A DNA stretch of 64,000 nucleotides, taken from the NCBI RefSeq assembly GCF_021206925.1, contig NZ_JAJPRF010000007.1, positions 62,001-126,000 of the forward strand. The letters are read 5' to 3'. This document shows, one piece after another, positions 61,419 to 64,000 of this stretch. The notes beneath the pieces were generated by a model. That model had not been told where the DNA came from. It did not search any database and saw only the letters and a list, made by a program, of their open reading frames with translations. Source of the stretch: Rhodoflexus caldus (lineage in GTDB: Bacteria > Bacteroidota > Bacteroidia > Cytophagales > Thermoflexibacteraceae). The first letter of the stretch is position 1. Each line of letters begins with the position of its first letter. Made by a program: the position numbers and the translations under genes.

Positions 61419-64000
61419 TTAAAATTTAATTCCTATCAGAAGTACATCGTCTGTTTGCATGTGCCCGTTGCGCCACTTCTCAAAGGCATTGTCAAATATA
61501 CGACGTATCTCGTGCATGGGTTTTTCATGGTTTTGAGCAATAATCTCCCTGATTTGACGCGGTGAGAACTTCTTGTTTTCGGGGCCGCCAAACTGGTCGG
61601 GCAGGCCGTCTGAAAACAGATAGATAGAATCTCCTTTGGACACCGTAAACTCATGGCTGCTAAAGCCAATGCGGTTGCGGATTTGTCCGCCGCCTACCGG
61701 GAATTTATCGCCTTTTTGTACGTGTAACTCTCCGTTGATTACATAATACAACGGACGATGTGCGCCGGCGTACTGCACTTTGCGGGAAACCAGATTGATT
61801 TTACAAAGTGCTATATCCATACCATCACGCGTAGTGGCGTTTACGTCTTGCCGCAGTGTGCGAGTTACGCCATCGTTCAAAAGGTCTAATATTTGGCCTA
61901 CATCGGTTGTATTTTGTGTATTGACTACATCGTTCAGGATAAAATAACCAATCAGCGAAATTAGCGCTCCGGGTACGCCGTGCCCGGTACAATCTACTGC
62001 GGCTATGTATATATCGTTCCCTTTTTGCAAGAACCAAGGGAAGTCGCCGCTTACCACATCGCGCGGACGGTAGTAAATAAACGAATTGGGCAGTACTTTT
62101 TGGATAGTGGCTGTATCGGGCAAAATAGCGCTCTGAATACGCTTGGCGTAGTTGATACTTTCCGTAATCTTACGGTTAATGGAAAGTATCTCCATTTCCG
62201 CTTCCTTAATTTCCGTGATATCATGCGACACAATCAGCACTGACTCGATGTCTTTGTTCTCATTCTGTTCAGGAATAGCATTTACCTGCATGATTCTATT
62301 ACCCGACAGAGAGGGGAACGGCATTTCAGTTTTTACGATTTTGTTAGCCGAAATGGCATTGTGCAGCAGTTGTGCCCACTGATGAATCAGTTCTTCATCG
62401 AGTCCTGTTTCCTGAATGCGCTTGCCGAGAAGCTCGGATGGGGTTTTACCTGTGTAAGAGGTAATAACGGGGTTAATATAAAACAACTTACCCTCCGGAT
62501 TAATCCTTGTAATCAGGTCGGGAGAATTTTCGGAAAGTGCCTGCATTTGACCACGCATACGTGCTTCGCGCTCGGCTAACCTGCGTTCGGTGATATCACG
62601 GTAATTAACTACGATACCTCTGATAGCAGGGTCTGACAGAAGGTTATTGCCTGTTGCCTCGAGCCAAATGGCATCGCCATTTTTTTGTAGATACTCGAAC
62701 TGTACCATTACCTTTTCATCAGGGTTTTCCAATAAGTCGCGGAACATTTGGCGGGCAATGGCTACACTGTTCGGATGTACATATACGATATCGTTGATAC
62801 CTATCATCTCATCCTGCGTATAGCCGAGAATGGCTTCTACCGAAGGACTGATATAGCGAATGTAACCATCTTCTTCATAGATGGTAATTACCTCAGAAGC
62901 ATTCTCGAGCAATAATTGCATCCGTTTTTGTGAACGGTTTACTTCTTGTACCTGTTCTTCCAATTGGGCATTTGTGCGGCGCAACTCTTCCTGCGTTGCT
63001 TCCATGATAATGGCATTTTCGCGCAGTGTTTTTTGCCTTGCCTGTAATTCCTCACTCATCTGTTGTGCCTCAGCAAGCAGGCGAAGGGTGCGCTCATTAA
63101 CCTTGATATTGAAGATGGTTCGCGCTGTGATGGCGCTGATTTCTTCAACAAACTTAATTTCTACTTCTTTAAACCGCTCGAAGCCGGCTAATTCTATAAC
63201 CCCGTAAACCGTTTCGTTGGTAATTAAAGGTACAATCAATAAACACTCGGGTTTACGGTCGCCCAGAATACCGGAGGAAATGGTCATGTAATGCGAGGGT
63301 ATTTCTGTCCGCAGGATAGTGTCTTGCTCGATGGCTGCCTGACCTATCAAACCTTCCCCTATGCGAAACGTACTTTTCAGGTATTTGCGCTTAGCATACG
63401 CATAAGAGGCCGTCAGCTCGATGAGTTGTTCGCCGTCAGGCTGCTCATTGACCACATAAAAAGCCCCCTGCACTGCTCCGACTTTCTGTACGATGTAGGC
63501 TATTACTTCATAACCGACTTCTTCCAAACGATTGCCGGAGCGCAATATCTGTCCAACTTCTGCAACACCCGATATAATCCAGTTGCGCTCATCATCGCGC
63601 TGTTCGGCACGCTGAATGTTGTCGCGCATGGTAATCAAGGCATTGCCCAGCATATCATCCGGCCCGGCAGGCTGAAAGGCGATGTCATAGCGTCCTTCGC
63701 CTATGTGGCGGGCAAAATTGGCGTGATTTTTCAGCGTACCAACCAAATTGCCCACGGCTGCCGCCATTTCGCCGATTTCATCGTGGCTTTGCATAGCAAC
63801 TTTTTCAGGCAGAATACCCTGTGCCACCAGCCCTAATGTGGCTTTCAGCGATTGGAGCGGAGCAGTCAGGTAATTGGAGAATATCAGCGATACGGCAAAG
63901 GCCACTAACAGGATGAAGACCGCAGCAAAAAGAAATGACAGCAGCAACACATCTAACTGCTTATCAAGTTCTTCTTGATCCATTTTAACGGTCAGCCCCC
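61419..64000 (-). CDS. siaA: SiaA-like PP2C phosphatase with HAMP, GAF and PAS domains (5' end outside window)
   Basis: The frame stays open to the window edge, so the N terminus (first membrane helix and any periplasmic sensor) is missing. From the first visible Met, residues 10-35 form a membrane helix followed by a HAMP domain (about 36-90), a GAF domain (about 145-290, KVGAVQGAFYVV), a coiled linker, and two PAS domains (about 350-470 and 475-600). The C-terminal SpoIIE-type phosphatase begins at KRIQSAILPD near 613 with AAVDCTGHGVPGAL near 659 and FSDGLPDQF near 795. It would dephosphorylate SiaC in response to a signal. At least 860 residues are in the window. Confidence 0.88.
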   Translation of the reverse strand, partial: GLTVKMDQEELDKQLDVLLLSFLFAAVFILLVAFAVSLIFSNYLTAPLQSLKATLGLVAQGILPEKVAMQSHDEIGEMAAAVGNLVGTLKNHANFARHIGEGRYDIAFQPAGPDDMLGNALITMRDNIQRAEQRDDERNWIISGVAEVGQILRSGNRLEEVGYEVIAYIVQKVGAVQGAFYVVNEQPDGEQLIELTASYAYAKRKYLKSTFRIGEGLIGQAAIEQDTILRTEIPSHYMTISSGILGDRKPECLLIVPLITNETVYGVIELAGFERFKEVEIKFVEEISAITARTIFNIKVNERTLRLLAEAQQMSEELQARQKTLRENAIIMEATQEELRRTNAQLEEQVQEVNRSQKRMQLLLENASEVITIYEEDGYIRYISPSVEAILGYTQDEMIGINDIVYVHPNSVAIARQMFRDLLENPDEKVMVQFEYLQKNGDAIWLEATGNNLLSDPAIRGIVVNYRDITERRLAEREARMRGQMQALSENSPDLITRINPEGKLFYINPVITSYTGKTPSELLGKRIQETGLDEELIHQWAQLLHNAISANKIVKTEMPFPSLSGNRIMQVNAIPEQNENKDIESVLIVSHDITEIKEAEMEILSINRKITESINYAKRIQSAILPDTATIQKVLPNSFIYYRPRDVVSGDFPWFLQKGNDIYIAAVDCTGHGVPGALISLIGYFILNDVVNTQNTTDVGQILDLLNDGVTRTLRQDVNATTRDGMDIALCKINLVSRKVQYAGAHRPLYYVINGELHVQKGDKFPVGGGQIRNRIGFSSHEFTVSKGDSIYLFSDGLPDQFGGPENKKFSPRQIREIIAQNHEKPMHEIRRIFDNAFEKWRNGHMQTDDVLLIGIKF

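Overview
The window looks like a chromosomal segment of a Bacteroidota bacterium, most likely of the Cytophagales type. The evidence is two SusC/SusD outer-membrane uptake pairs, a PorQ-like type IX secretion protein, DUF4494, GSCFA, DUF2141 and DUF1080 proteins, and promoters of the Bacteroidota form (TTG, a spacer of about 18, then TAnnTTTG). Shine-Dalgarno sites are mostly weak or absent. The species cannot be named from the sequence. Most genes are single-copy housekeeping or envelope genes. I see no prophage, insertion sequence, CRISPR array or rRNA operon.

Layout. 0-1 kb: on the minus strand, a promoter, a SAM-I type riboswitch and a small ORF ending in seven consecutive Cys codons precede a gene that starts at the very edge; aroK lies behind them. 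1.1-4 kb: MFS-like transporter, surE, dtd and a MazG-like gene in one tight plus-strand operon. 4-9.6 kb: a minus-strand run of namZ-like, porQ-like, plsC-like and M20 peptidase genes, a terminator, then an SDR oxidoreductase. 9.7-14.4 kb: a LolC/E-like permease, a porin, aspS and a Ser-Pro-Arg tRNA cluster. 14.4-21.3 kb: cyclase, esterase, trehalase, a globin and a cytochrome oxidase subunit III-like protein. 21.3-21.8 kb: no gene, but a candidate structured RNA and a dispersed repeat. 21.8-32.1 kb: two adjacent SusC/SusD/lipoprotein units separated by a terminator. 32.3-47.4 kb: a beta-barrel candidate and MORN-repeat pair, yajQ, tRNA-Pro, hemB, an LctP permease, an aminotransferase, a sialate O-acetylesterase, phosphofructokinase and others. 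47.4-52.7 kb: an intergenic region with a repeat and two terminators, an orphan LytTR regulator, a giant FG-GAP/UnbV lipoprotein and a VapBC-like pair. 52.8-55.6 kb: hydroxyacid dehydrogenase, FkbM methyltransferase and M42 peptidase. 55.7-64 kb: two small envelope proteins, a 1033-residue ABCG-like transporter with cytoplasmic N-terminal domains, and a SiaC/SiaB/SiaA partner-switching module that runs off the right edge.

The most notable items are the SAM riboswitch combined with a poly-cysteine leader ORF, an unassigned three-way-junction RNA at 21.36-21.52 kb, a dispersed intergenic repeat with at least three copies, and the SiaABC module next to an unusual ABC transporter. All functional calls rest on reading translated sequence and motifs. 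No database search was run.
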